DNA of 64,000 nucleotides from Plasmopara viticola (GCA_001695595.3 MBPM02000006.1:1-64000), one strand, 5' to 3'. Counted from the stretch's first letter, positions 31,620 to 43,626 are shown. Notes: generated by a model not told the origin, from the letters alone. Numbers and translations: made by a program.

Positions 31620-32956
31620 AAACTCGATCATGCGGAATCAGGTCTGGTCGCCGATGCCGGAGTCTATGCCGTATTTGTGCACGATGATGTCTTCTTCGTC
31701 TGTCACTTCCATCACAAAGCAATGTGTGCGCATGTTACGCTTTAACGCACCGACGACGTACACGCCCGGCTTCGACACTCGCACGGCATCATCGTTTGAG
31801 AGGACACGAGTCGCTATAGCCATGGGTCCAGCACAATTTCCGTCAAACAGATTGACCCGCAGCGTCTTGAGGTCGAGCTCAATTCCGCACTTGGTGACGC
31901 CCTTAACGCAGTAGCGCAGGATCTCGCTTGTTTTGTGGAAGCCTTCTTGTAGCTGGACCTTCGCAGCAAGCGCATCTGCCAGGTACTCCGACCAGATCGC
32001 CGGGGGAAGGGTGCTCTATTCTTGGTAGTCAAGCAGCTCGAGTGCAATCTTGAAAGCATGCAGCACGCATGAATTGTCGTCACAGCAGCCAACGCGAGGG
32101 CGTTGCGGCTGACGAATGCTTGAAACGTCACCTACCGTTTAGGGTGTCGCTCGAGATACGAGTCGAGGGTCTCGACCAGGTTGGTTTTGCCGTCTTTGAT
32201 CTGGTCTCGTGGCAGCCAATCGGGTCGGCGCCGTCGCTCCAAGACGCGATATTCAAAGCCGCTGGAAACCTCTAGTCGGTTGTCGATGCAGTCAATCTTT
32301 CCGACTTCCACGCTGGGCTTGTATTGTCGAGTGCGCTTAACTGGACGCATGGCTTCGAGTTGGTCGGCAGTGCGCTTGGATACTGTGTAACCGTACACGG
32401 TTGTTGTCGAAGCAGGGTCACGAATAGGAGGCGAGGTGTTCAGGATGACAGGGCACTGTCGTCATCGCCTGCACCTCCTTCGCTGTCGTCGACGACGCCA
32501 AAACCACCGTTGTCTTCACAGTCGGCAGGTTCATCGCCTTCGTTGTCTCCGGCATCTTGGCCGCTATCTTCGTCGCTGTTGCCGTCGTCACTGTTGCTGT
32601 CTTCATTGCTTGCGCCATCGTCGTCGTCTCCTTCGCCATTTTCTTTGCCGCACTGTGAGGTTGTTGGCACGTCGTACGGCTCAGCCATGGTGTCGTCGAT
32701 CAGCTCCTCCTCATCCTTCGGCCGCTCAACCTCATCCCCATCGCTCTTGACCGAGCTATCCGCCTGGCTATTCTTTGGTCTCATGGCCTTTCGGGTGCCG
32801 CCGGAGACAATACATTCCGCAAAGGTAAGTCAGGTTTCGAACCGGTAAAGGCGGCTTCGGTGAAGTCGACGGGGTCGAAGGCGTGGAGATGCTGTGGGGA
32901 CATCTTGGGTCGCTTGTGCAGGAGCTGAAAATTTTATAAATGAGACCTTTGGACAC
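31620..32956 (-). pseudogene. Decayed ORF of unknown, probably transposon, origin
   Basis: Read on the minus strand, segments in different frames follow each other. 32784-32440 is a highly acidic Asp/Glu/Ser/Gly tract. 32398-32132 contains a segment (YRVLERRRRPDWLPRDQ...LDSYLERHP) that resembles a chromodomain-type fold by its aromatic and charged pattern. After about 32130 a segment contains DDNSCVLHAFKIALELLDY with an early stop. 31823-31638 gives VYVVGALKRNMRTHCFVMEV. Stops and shifts separate all parts. An acidic N-terminus plus a chromodomain-like part suggests a mobile-element ORF, but I do not recognise the family. Confidence 0.35.
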
Positions 32957-33019
32957 GTGGCGGTCGTTGGCGTAGATTAAAAGCTCTCAAACAGCAAAAT
33001 GTAGACTCGAAATTCTCTA

Positions 33020-36000
33020 TCGATGGACGTCGACTACAAAAACTGACCGAACCTGGGGATATCTGGCTGCCGGTTTGGAAAGTCGCCGAGTGCTGAATGA
33101 GTTATCATCGCTTCGCTCACTCGCTGCAGCTCGCGATTCTTTCGATCGTACACCGCCGTTGGAAGAACCGATCGTGCGCGCAAAACGTCGAAAAGATCAC
33201 CGAGAGCGCCGGAGCTGCTGGTGTCGGCTGTTTTCCGTCGAACAGGCACCTGTTGCGATCCGTCCAGATCGTGTGCAGCGTCACAGCTCGGATAACGTAC
33301 CACACGTTGCGCACCACGTGGGCACACTTGTTCCAGACTTAACGGATGCGCATCTTGTTCCCGAGAGCAATGTCGAACCAGCCGGAGCGAGAGACGAAGA
33401 ACAGCGAGACGAGTATCAAGACCTTTCGACGCACCTGCGATACGGGCAAGCAGTCGAAAAACAGGTGTTGCTCCGTCTCGATCGCTTTGCAGCCATCGCG
33501 AACACAGATGCGGATATTCGGACGTGACGCTTACAGGAACCAAAAGCGTGAGCGCACGCGAAGTGGCCGAAATGCGAGTCGGAAGTGCAAGTCGTTGAAG
33601 ACCGGCAGCAAGATTCTCACTCAGTCTCTTGCCGTGCTCGGCGAATGTCTTGATGCGCTGCTCGTCGACACACTGAGAGAAAATTCCCACAAGATGTGGC
33701 TTGCTCGGCAGCTTACGACTCGAACATCCCGAGTGCGAGAGCAGACGCCGCGAGCTGGTGTTTGACGAGTCTCGCACCTGCTGCAGTGCACCAAGTCGAT
33801 CCACAATCTGCGTGGCTCGTGATGCAACGCACGTAGTCACTTTGCCTGTGGACCCGGCAGAACCGGTACGAATGTGAAGCCGAGGTGGCGTTGAGCGAAG
33901 TGATTAAACGCCTCACCGTCGAGTCGGAAGTCAGTAAGCTAGCGCAGATTGAACACGCGCGAGACATGCATCCCGAGACATCGTCGATGCGCTTCTAGCA
34001 TTGATGTCCGCATGATCTTCTGATAGTGTAGCTGTGCGTCTGCGTGGAACCAGATCGGCTGATTCAGACCATACATCGCGCACTCGTTCGCAGGCAGGTT
34101 TGGCCACGTGATCTCCCAGCGCGTCTTGTACCATTACGTCCACGTTGCTCTCCACCATGCCGACATTTGACTCCATCTGATGAGCTCGCCCTGTCGAAGG
34201 GGGGGGGGATCGTGAGGAAGACCAGCGCGTAACTTCTGCGGTAGCAAGGCATTACGGATGTCAGTAGCTCGACGCTCGCCATTGCCAAATTTCTCTCGTG
34301 CGTCGCACTCGCCGCGCGCATGTAGTGTAGCAGTAGTGCGAGACGCTGACGCTTGAGGTGCGCGTCGAGTCTTGAAATCTTCAATCCACCGTCGCTGCAC
34401 CGTTGGTGCTAGAATTCACTCGGGATGAGCTGCACATACTTTGTATCGCGGTCGTGCTTGCAGTTCAAGACAAAGTGGTTGAGCATCGAATCCCAGCGGT
34501 GCACAACTGTCTCCGAGATCGCTTCATGCTGTGTGTAGTGCCACAGGCGCGAGAGACCATCGTCTGTGCTACCAGAAGTCAACCAAGCCTTGAAGTCGTC
34601 GTAGAAGCACTGATCAAGAAACTCGATGATCATGCTGATCAGAGGTGCTTGTTTAAATTTGATGCCCAAGTATTTGATCGTGTCAAGCGTATGGACGCCA
34701 GACAGTGCAGGGATACGGCTTTTTGATTCAGCGCTAGCAGCACAGACTTGGACAAGTTGTGTTTTGCATCAGAGCCTTGGCAATACTCGCCCACGGACGC
34801 AAGCTGCTCCTGGATATTCAAGATCAAGCTGGCGAGGAGCGTCGAGTCGTCCGCGAAAAAAAACACTCGAGACCGTGTGGTCTACGTTCAGGCACACACC
34901 GTGCTCCTCGTGCGACCGCAACTTGTTTCCAGGCGGCTCGATCGTGAGCACGAAGAGCAGCACCGAGAGCGGATCACCTTGCTCCATGCCGCGCGTCGGA
35001 TGCAATGCTGGCTGGACGTTGCCGTTGATCAGCAAGTGCGCTTAAAGGGTTTTGTTCACAGCTAGATCCCCTTGATGAAGCCCTGTTTAAAGCCCATGCG
35101 TTTAAGGTGCCGGAACATGTAGTCCCAGTTGACGCGGTCGAAGACCTTCTGGAAGTCCAGGAATAGCACGTATGCCTCTTCGTCGTGACTTGTGGCGAGA
35201 TCGTGCAGGTCAGAGAGGAAGCGCACGTGGTGATGTATCGATCGGCCTCTGACGAAACCCTTTTGGTCCTGATAGATCAAGTCGAGGATCACGCCCTATA
35301 ACCGATACGTCAGAACTTTTGACAGAACCTTCACATCGACTGGTATAAGCGCGATCGGCCGGTAGTTGCCAGGCTCGGCGCGTAAGCCCTTCTTGTGCAG
35401 TAGAACGACTGCCGACTAGCGCTGAGGCGTCAGGAGCTCGCCACGTCGGAGTCGGTCTGAGAACACAATTGCCAAGCACTCGCCGAGCACATCTGGCGCC
35501 ACCTGATAAAACCAGTGGTCAAGCCATCCATCCCCGGCGATGACGTCGCCTTCCTATGCTCAATCGCACCTGCGAGGTCTGCTGCTGTCAACTCAGCATC
35601 AAGCATTTCGCGATCAGAGTACGAGACGAAGCACGAGACTTGTCGAGAAGCTTGCGCAGCATGACGTCGTGGGGTTGAGGAACTTTTCCTGTCGGACTGT
35701 CAAGGTTTCTATCTCAGACCCTCAGTACTCTAGGGAACGGAGCGATATCTCGTGAAGGTCCGTCAAGACATTTACACTCGGTGTCCTGATTTCCTCGATC
35801 AAGACTTGTCGCAAGCTCGCGTCCAGCGGACGAAAGAAGTGCTTAATGGACTTCTCAAAGTTGGTGGCTTAGAAGTCGAACGCAGTGTCTTGATTGTACA
35901 CGCCCGTCCGCGTCTCTGTCTCCTTGTAGTTGCTCATGGCTTCGCCAAAGAGCTCGTGGTCAACTTTGCTCGACTACACTCGTAACCGCGCGGCAGCTTG

Positions 36001-36985
36001 GTCCAGCGCGACGCGGGAGTCCTCGATGACTTTCCGGTCCTGCTGTTGAAGTTTATTTTGCATGTCTTGTAGCTGCTTCTTGATGTTCGCCTCCCACTGC
36101 TCTTAGAACGTTTCCGAATTCTTCACTGTGCGCAGGTGATCAAGTACCATCCCGGCTACCTTCTCGTGGGGAAAGTCTAGCAGGTACCGCGGGAACTTTC
36201 AGTATCCGCGACCGTGAAGCTGCGCGCCGGAGCGGAGCGAGATGCTGTGCGCAAGGTGTGTCGCCGACGTGCTCGGGCAAGAAGTACTTGGACTTGACGT
36301 AGAAGCGGTAACAAAACCGTTCTGACATCAAAATGTAGTCCAGCCGGTGCTTCCGTGGAAGCGCACCGATGAATACGCGCTCAGTGTCGTGTTGCATCCG
36401 CCAAGTATCGACGCCCCCAAGCTTCACGAGCCACTCCAGACAATCAGAGCGTCTAAAGTTGTAGCGCAGATCGGGCTCTGAGCAGTCTAGTCGCGGATCG
36501 AGCGGTGTGTTCGGGTCTCCAATCACGAAGTGTGTCGCGTCATTCTCAAATCGGTCGACAGACTCATGAAAAATTGCTGCTTCTCTTGCGATCAACTGGT
36601 GCAAACTCGTTTTGTTTGTAGACGGGAGCAGACTCGACCGTCATTTTAACGACGAGGTACCTGCCTAATACTGACAGGCACGATAGTACAGCAGCCGTGT
36701 CGGAGACTGGGAAGTTGGAGCGTCACAGCGTCAGGACTCCGCTGCATCGACCGCGCGTGGGTCGATCCAGCAATGCGGGTAGGTCGTGAAGCTCGAGTCG
36801 AGGTAGAAATTGAAGGTTGAGAGGTGTTGTGCGTCGTCGAAATTATTTTGTTTGGACGGACGACACCAAATGTGGGAGAGGAGGTTGTCAATGAAGAGGT
36901 GGTCGTTTTTCTTGATGCCATTGCTTTCACAGTCATCGGAGAGACGGCATTCCAGGCGTGCTGTGCAGCCGAGGAAACTTTAGCA
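33020..36985 (-). pseudogene. LINE copy C ORF2, heavily decayed
   Basis: Recognisable pieces: endonuclease GDPNTPLDPRLDCSEPDLRY and RLDYILMS (36604-36140); RT KVFDRVNWDYMF and GFVRGRSIHHHVRFL (35292-35062); GMEQGDPLSVLLFVL (35035-34769); FFADDSTLLASL (34866-34639); LSRLWHYTQH (34669-34409); and C-terminal pieces to 33034, ending RQPDIPRFGQFL. Many stops and shifts separate them, and segments such as 35400-36130 lack an open frame. Not expressible. Confidence 0.85.
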
Positions 36986-38002
36986 ATGGTGAAAAAGTCG
37001 GTCATTGCGAGGTCGTCAGCATTCACGCAGACCTTCAGCACCAACGAGTCAACCGGGTAGTAGCCATCAAGCTGGCGCAGCGCCTTCAGGTCGTCATGCA
37101 AAGAACCTTGCCACTGTACTTGACGCCGCTGCTGCATACAGTGTGAGCCAAAGTCCGACCGCATCGGCTGACCGACTAAACACTGGAATCAGTTATCATC
37201 TTTAAACAACGTCGGCGCGATCGACATGAGCGCGAGCTCAATCATGCCGAGCGCCTTGGACGTGCGCGACAGCTCTGAAATCGCGTAGGTTTGGGTCTAC
37301 CACTTTGCACACTCCTTGAAGATGTCTTGACGCTACGGCAGCATCGACGTCCCTATGACGCGCTTCCTCTTCATTACGAATGTTGTGCCTTCGTCAAGAT
37401 ATGCCGCGCACAAGACGGAATTGATCGCGTGAAGCTGCGCGAACCCGTCAACCGGTCTGCCGTCACCATCTATCGCGAGCGACAGCGCTCTCTTGAACGT
37501 GAGCAGACAGGCAACGGCCGACTTCATGATACGGTCGGGGTTCGTCGTGTTCTCGATGAGCTTCACCGTACCAGGGACCTTTGCGTCTGCATGTGCGAGA
37601 CGGATCGGGAGAATGTTGAAGCGTGCATAATCTCATCGTTAATCAACGACTGGGTCACCACGAGTATCGGCGACCTCTGGCCGCCTTCGCGATCATTGTG
37701 TGGTTCTTCTCGACGAACAACTCCTACTCCGCTGCGGTTGTCACCGCGTCGGAATGCTTCGCGTTGGTCAGCACGATCTGCTTTCGCACGTCGTGCTTCC
37801 TATCCGCGGTGGCGTTTTTGACCGCGAGCTCGACTTCCATCGACTGGAATGCTTTGAAGTAATCCCAGTCGCGACGCCATCGTTAGGCTGTGGTTGCTGC
37901 TTCGTGAGTAGAGGAGTGAAGTCGATGTCAATGTGTCTACGCCTTTTTTAATTCTGGATCGTTGATAATCCGTCTGAGTTGCCGTCGTTTGTCAAGACCC
38001 GC
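36986..38002 (-). pseudogene. LINE copy C ORF1, C-terminal half, decayed
   Basis: Homology to ORF1 of copies A and B runs from the DGNSDG segment near 37990 to VQWQGSLHDDLKALRQLDGYYPVD near 37060. In this copy an indel puts the ORF1 tail in frame with the start of ORF2 (open frame 37164-36646). Confidence 0.7.
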
Positions 38003-38473
38003 TAGGTCTACAAAGTTCTACAATCTTGTCAAAATTGCCTTATCACCTAAAGGTATGCCTCAAAAGGCACCAGCCTAACCGGCCATGCGAATGGCCCCAC
38101 CCGTCAAAGAAGGAAGCTCATAGTTCTCACTGCCTAAAATGACTTCGGTAATATATTCACTATTAGTTGTGACAAAGAAGAAGGGGATGAGGATATAGAC
38201 GACAGCCCTCGACTCATATCTCGGGTCGCCGACGAAGTAATATATTCGTCTTTGAGAAATCCACTTTTTCAGCAAATCGCGTGCTCAAGGCTCTACATCG
38301 TTTCTGATTATAGAAATTCATGGCGTTGCGTAGATCCTAAGTATAAGAGAGGCTAACAACCGACTGAATACCTTGTCAGGTGCTTCTCAGTATGTTCCTA
38401 CCACGGTGCAATCGAAGAAGTATTCTGGAATCAGGTAAAGCTACAAGGTCCCAAAACTAAAACCTTTCTGAGG
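38003..38473. other. Flank beyond the tRNA relic of LINE copy C; possible LTR-element fragment
   Basis: AT-rich, not related to the tRNA array spacer. On the minus strand it reads through TTCTTTGTCACAACTAATAG into a short open stretch (GSENYELPSLTGGAIRMAG, 38131-38075), which resembles an LTR followed by a gag start, but no second copy is available to test this. It was carried by the inversion together with the tRNA relic. Confidence 0.3.
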
Positions 38474-38546
38474 TGCCGCTACTCGGGATCGAACGAGGGA
38501 CCTTCAGATCTTTAGTCTGACGCCATCCCAACTAAGCATTCGAGTC
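38474..38546 (-). pseudogene. tRNA-Phe relic at the 5' end of LINE copy C
   Basis: 73 nt aligning end to end with the array tRNA. The anticodon loop is CTAAAGA (anticodon AAA), the T arm is CCTCG-TTCGATC-CCGAG, and the acceptor has three mismatches. Its 5' nucleotide joins directly to the LINE leader (GCCGGCAAATTGAGAAGT), as in copies A and B. On its 3' side only CCTC is shared with the array trailer before the sequence becomes unrelated. Confidence 0.85.
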
Positions 38547-40230
38547 ACTTCTCAATTTGCCGGCAACCCCACAAGCCGACTCTTCGAAATAAACCAACTT
38601 TCTCCCGCTTCTAAAGCCACCTATTTCGCTCCCTCGCCAGTGAATATGGCGAAACAAACCTTAAGAATTGCCGCAACTTCCCTCCCAAACGCATCTGCGC
38701 CACCCGCCGCTCAGCCTCCGCGCGACGCAGCCGGATCTACGCCTGTGTCTACACCAAGAATCTAATCGGCACCCACCTCAGGAAGTCCATCTCTCTCGGA
38801 TCCATCGACTGGCTCTGATTTCTCAGACGACGCCTCACCAGCCACTCATCCGGCTGCGCCATCGTCGCCTCCCTTATCCGCGCTCTCCGTGCCGCCTGCA
38901 CCCATGCTCGAAGACTCGGACGACGAGTCGATGGGTGCGTCTCCCGATGCTGTCTTTACCGTCGCTGCTACTGCTGCCGTGTTTGCCGTTGTTCATGCTC
39001 CCGCCAACACCGTCGATCCCAGCACGTCTGGGATCAAAGATAGCGATGACGACTCGATGAAATCACCTCTGACTGAAAGAGCGTCGACCACACTTGTCGA
39101 CACGCGTCTGACGATGGCCGCTCTGCTGCAATAGCAGGAAACCATTTGTCGCGAAGAAGCTAATGTCGAATCGAAGCGGAGCCGCATCGAGACGCCAAAG
39201 CCGCTCGCATGCGACATCGAGTCGGTCGAGCGCCAGTACGCCGCTGAGCGTGGCTGGTCGTTCATCGCCTCGCAGATGGAGCAAGCGCGGCCGTACGAAT
39301 TGCCCCGCGCGCGTTACGACATGGTCATCAATACAGGACGCACTTTCGCGAAGACTTCGCTTCAGAAGATGATGGCATCGCTGGCTGGTTCGCACTACGG
39401 CAACGACGCGCTTGAGAAGTTGAACAGCGAGCACGCGATCGGCCAAGTGTCGAAGCTCCCTAGCGGCAACCTCCGCGTGAACATCAAGAAAACGGAAGCC
39501 GGCCTCAAGCTCGAGCGAACGAAGGCGAACATCTCGGGCGGTGTCTTCTTGCTCAAGGAGCTCGGTGTCTTTGCAAGCAAGTACTTTCTCGACATCTCCA
39601 ACGTCGATTCAGACACCAATACGGATGCGATCCTGTATCGGCTCTTCATTCTTGGGTGCGAGCCGTTTTATGACACGTTTCACGAGGTGAACATGGCGAC
39701 CGGCATCACCTCGGCGACGTGGTGAGTGTACTTCCTCATGAATACGTTTCCACAACCGCTGATTGCGAACGGCTCGGTATGTGACAAGATCCTGTTCGAC
39801 AACAAGCTGCACCCACCTCACGACAAGAGTGCACCGTATCAGTCCGAGCGTCTGCCGTATGGTTATTGCTCGCTCCACGGCATCGACCTGCTCACAAGCG
39901 ACGAAGTCTTTCCAAGTTCGAAGCCTCCGGCCGAGTCGCCGAAGCAGCATACGAAGCAGAAACAAGCTATACCGAAGAATCCCCTGCAAGCGGCGACGAA
40001 CAGCAAGCAAATGACCTCGCTGCTAAAGGCAGTTAGGGAGCCCAAGAAGCGCAATGGGAAGGTCCAGAATGGAGCTCCGCATGGCTTACCTCCTGGCATC
40101 AACTAGCTTGCGAAAGTCCCAAGCACCCAGGACGACGCTCTGTCGATCTCAACGCACGAAGGATCCAGCGGCATGATTTCTCCCCCCGGCAGTCTGAAAG
40201 GCAAGACGAAATCTTTACTCATGCTGAAGA
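38547..40230 (+). mobile_element. LINE copy C, 5' part (inverted)
   Basis: Leader (38547-38645) matching the 5' end of copy A, then the N-terminal half of ORF1. Homology ends at about 40230, after the segment SGMISPPGSLKGKTKSLLMLK, exactly where the minus-strand part at 38002 resumes. Together the two parts make one complete ORF1. Confidence 0.85.
38646..40230 (+). pseudogene. LINE copy C ORF1, N-terminal half
   Basis: ATG at 38646 (MAKQTLRIAATS). Stops follow in frame at about 38763, 39132 (TAG after LTMAALLQ), 39722 (TGA within SATW-VYF) and 40107. Conserved blocks: KPLACDIESVERQYAAERGW, ELPRARYDMVINTGRTFAKT, IGQVSKLPSGNLRVNIKKTE, FLDISNVDSDTNTD and YDTFHEVNMATGITSATW. Apart from point stops the frame is well kept, so this half is less damaged than the ORF2 of the same copy. 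Confidence 0.8.
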
Positions 40231-41295
40231 TCCAGGCAAAAACTTGTCAGAGCGACTGCGACGTTCCTCATCATTCTCGGTACCCGAAGGTTGAGATGAT
40301 TGCGGACCATCGAGCAATGGAGAGTGATTGGCGGGCGAAAGGCTCTTTTATAGATTTTAGTGCAAGCACGGTATTTGTGACAGGAGCAGCTTCGGACACA
40401 GAGACTGATTTTGGTGCTGAGGCACATTTAAAAGCCGATTTTTTTTTGTGAAAGCTTGGCTGGTCATTGTTATATAAATCAGTTCATCTTCGCTGCCTGC
40501 GCGACCTTAATTTCACAAAAGTATAGATTTATAGGGTGCGGTGTTTTGGGTAGATACAAAAGGCCATTTTGTTAAGTGAGATCCGGCGATTTCTCTTGGG
40601 AGAGCTTCAAAGATGGTAGATCCAGGTGCATGACAGGTACTCAGATCGACATGAGGAAATTCTAGGTAGGACAAATATATCAGTATAATACTTAATAAAG
40701 CGGTCTTTAATTTGCAACAACTTCGGAAAAGGTTTGGGTGACGCCATCCTTCCAAGCGCGGGGGCTTAATGCTCGCGCGCTTCGGGCAGGTGCTCTTAGG
40801 CATGTGCAGGTCTCTAACGAGTCTCACCCTCGACGCGACGGTCTCCAGCACCAGGGCGCCACCTGGGCTCTTACCAAGTCAGAGTTAAACAAAATAATGG
40901 AAGACCCTCACGACCTCGGTGCTGGCTGCACTGCCCGCCGAACGAGACCCGACGTATGCGGACACCACTCTATGCCGTGGACCAGCCAGACTGAGCCTAG
41001 CACGTGCATAACTTGGCAACGCGATAACGTAATACAATACAATACAATGCACACGTCGACCCCTTAAATATTCAATTACCTGGAAATTGTAATTTTTCCT
41101 GCTTTTTTTTTGTGCAGGTGCTTTTGCAATTTGCAGCGAGATGAGAGCGTGGTAGAAAAACCGAATTTTTATCATCAATTTATAGTAATATTGAGATAGA
41201 TTTTCACCGTGAAATTCCACCTATAGTCAGCTAAAAATTTCTCACAGCTTACTCGCTATTAAAAAGCAAAATTCTCACTGCTATTAGTGGAGACA
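40231..41295. other. Intergenic: GC-rich block within AT-rich sequence, upstream of eIF4A-III
   Basis: 40231-40730 and 41060-41295 are AT-rich. 40735-41030 is a GC-rich, CpG-containing block of unknown nature with no convincing ORF, followed by a short (ATACA)3 run at about 41032-41046. The promoter of the eIF4A-III gene must lie in the last few hundred bases; I see no clear motif. Confidence 0.4.
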
Positions 41296-42704
41296 ATGCC
41301 GCGAGAGGATACCAAACGACGTACGTGGAGTTTAAGCAATAATTATCAACACATCTCATTTAAAAGCACTCCACTGATACTATTATTGCCTGCACTATCG
41401 ACTGTGGCTCATTTCGTTCTCCAGGCACGCGTCTTGTGGATGAAGATGACGGAGACACGGTTGAGTTCACAACGTCCAAAGACATTACCATCTTTTCTAC
41501 TTTTGAAGCCATGGGGCTCAAGGAAGACCTACTGCGAGGCATATACTCGTATGGTATGAGCCGTCGTTCAAGTTGTAATCTAGAGTGCTTACGAGAGCCT
41601 TTATGCTTGAGATTCTAACACTTTTCTTGTATTATAGGCTTCGAGAAACCCTCAGCTATTCAGCAACGTGCCATTAAACCTGCAATTCAAGGTCGTGATT
41701 TAATTGCTCAGTCACAATCAGGGACTGGCAAGACAGCTGTCTTTTCCATCTCAATTTTGCAGTCCTTGGATACGTCTAGTAATGAGACACAGGCGCTCGT
41801 TATATCACCCACCCGGGAACTGGCGGAGCAGACGCAAAAGGTGGTGCTTGCACTAGGCGATTTCATGAATGTACAGTGTCATGCGTGCATTGGCGGCAAG
41901 AGCGTAGGTGAGGACATTCGTCGACTTGACTTCGGCGTGCAGGTAGTTTCTGGTACACCTGGTCGGATTTTTGACATGATTCGTCGGCGCAACTTGCGCA
42001 CGCGCAACATCAAGTTGCTAGTAATAGATGAGGCGGACGAGATGCTGAATAAAGGCTTCAAGGAGCAAATCTACGACATTTACCGGTATTTACCACCGTC
42101 CACGCAGGTACTGCTGGTATCCGCGACCATGCCACAAGAAGTACTGGATTTGACCCGCAAGTTTATGAATGAACCGGTTAAAGTGCTCGTTAAACGTGAT
42201 GAGCTCACGCTTGAAGGCATTAAGCAGTTTTTTGTGGCAGTTGAAAAGGAAGAGTGGAAATTTGACACGCTCTGTGATCTCTACGACACGCTGACGATCA
42301 CCCAAGCTGTGATTTTCTGCAATACGAAGCGTAAAGTGGATTGGCTCACGTCTAAGATGCGCGAGGCAAATTTCACCGTATCTGCCATGCACGGCGACAT
42401 GCCACAGAAAGAGCGAGACGCCATCATGCAGGAGTTTCGTTCCGGCGGGTCTCGTGTGCTCATTACTACGGATGTGTGGGGTCGTGGACTTGACGTTCAG
42501 CAAGTGTCGCTCGTTATCTGCTACGACTTGCCGAACAATCGCGAGCTATACATTCATCGCATTGGTCGTTCGGGACGGTTTGGACGCAAGGGTGTTGCCA
42601 TAAATTTTGTCAAGGACGACGACATTCGTATTTTGCGCGATATTGAGCAGTACTATAGCACACAGATTGATGAGATGCCTATGAACGTGGCTGATCTCAT
42701 TTGA
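41296..42704 (+). CDS. EIF4A3: Eukaryotic initiation factor 4A-III (DEAD-box RNA helicase)
   Basis: Three exons: 41296-41320, 41425-41553 and 41638-42704 (introns GTACGT...CAG and GTATGA...TAG). They encode 406 aa, against 411 in human eIF4A3. Start MPREDTKRR. Motifs in order: Q motif ([12 protein letters not shown]), [53 protein letters not shown] and [13 protein letters not shown], ending NVADLI. The stretch FFVAVE(K/R)[14 protein letters not shown] separates it from eIF4A-I. Known role: RNA-clamping core of the exon junction complex, in splicing-linked export and nonsense-mediated decay. Motif V has Gly where most orthologues have Ala (ARGLD); the catalytic RG-D is kept. Confidence 0.95.
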
Positions 42705-42989
42705 TCTGAGCATGCACTGGCTTTATTGGTGATATCAGAATAAACAGCACCCACAGCTCGTTTTGGTGTTAGCTTTGTGTCTGTTATGCATCGCTTCAAA
42801 GTTCTTCGTATTATTCGTAAAATTCAAGTTGATCGACTAGAATGGAAGAGATACCGGCATGGAGCGAACTCGTACACTTTAGTACGGTGAGTACCTGTTG
42901 AAGCCGCTGGGTAGGCGTCTTATAAAGCTCGTCGAGTGCTTAAATCTTTGTTGCCTTTTTGTTTTTACAATGTCAAATTCATTGTCTTG
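42705..42989. other. Convergent intergenic region (3' ends)
   Basis: 285 bp between the stop codons of two convergent genes; AT-rich, probably both 3' UTRs. No other feature seen. Confidence 0.5.
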
Positions 42990-43626
42990 TCATAAGTTTT
43001 CCTCACTTTCCCATTTAAGGAACAATCTACGACGACGCTGCAAATTGTCTTCCACCATTTCCATCCAGAAGCTTTCGATGGCGTTTTCGTCCATTTCCGG
43101 AAACTTGTCGAGAGCGATACTACGTGTAATTTCGAACAAATTACTAGCACTGTCTTCCACTCGCGGCTTGCTCTCGAGTACCATTAAGGTGAAGTCTTCT
43201 TCTTTGACTTTGCTACGAAAGTGAGGCGATGTCAATGCTACTTGCAGGTGAATCACATAGTGAAAGTCGCCCACCTGGACATGATGGATAAATAATAACA
43301 ATTTATATACTTTTGCAAAAATGACGCACCTCCGTCGCTGCTGCGAGGATTTTGGCCAGTGCCAAAGTTGAGTAAATGCCTGAATCCGACAAATTACGAA
43401 GCTGACCTACTGCAAACTGCATCAAGGAGATATTTAGTGCTTACAAAGGGGTTTGTTATATCTAGAAGCGTTTCACCATTGCGGCGTCAGCGATGAAAGG
43501 ATCGTCGGGCAACTGGGGCGTGCGAACATCGGTAAAGTACGATCGGGGAGCGATAGAGGCAAACACAATGCTCTTGTACAAACAAGTAAATATGGCAAGA
43601 AGAAGGAAGCGAGGGACTAACCACAT
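42990..43626 (-). CDS. Small secreted protein, possibly cystatin-like fold
   Basis: Three exons on the minus strand: 43626-43477, 43416-43330 and 43274-42990, all phase 0 with GT...AG borders, giving 173 aa. The N-terminus MWLVPRFLLLAIFTCLYKS... is a typical signal peptide (Arg, then a hydrophobic core; cleavage probably after about residue 24). Then come an amphipathic helix (FAVGQLRNLSD...ALAKILAAATE), a beta segment (VGDFHYVIHLQVAL), a second beta segment (DFTLMVLES) and a charged helical C-terminus with Arg-rich LQRRRRLFLKW. Helix followed by antiparallel strands is the order seen in cystatins, but QxVxG is not intact (LQVAL) and cysteines are few. I therefore propose a cystatin/monellin-like fold only tentatively. 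Transcribed convergently with eIF4A-III. Confidence 0.6.

Larger units (their letters stand above)
32995..38002 (-). mobile_element. LINE copy C, 3' part (split by inversion)
   Basis: Contains the C-terminal half of ORF1 and all of ORF2, heavily mutated, with the same 3' end as copy A at about 32999. Homology starts abruptly at about 38002 within ORF1, at the point equivalent to LTN/DGNSDG of the conserved LT(D/N)G segment. The missing 5' part lies inverted at 38547-40230. Confidence 0.85.

Noticed and set aside
38003..38473. Copia-type LTR call
   Set aside because: Composition and a short gag-like open stretch fit, but with no second LTR or target duplication the call is unsupported; kept only as a low-confidence flank.
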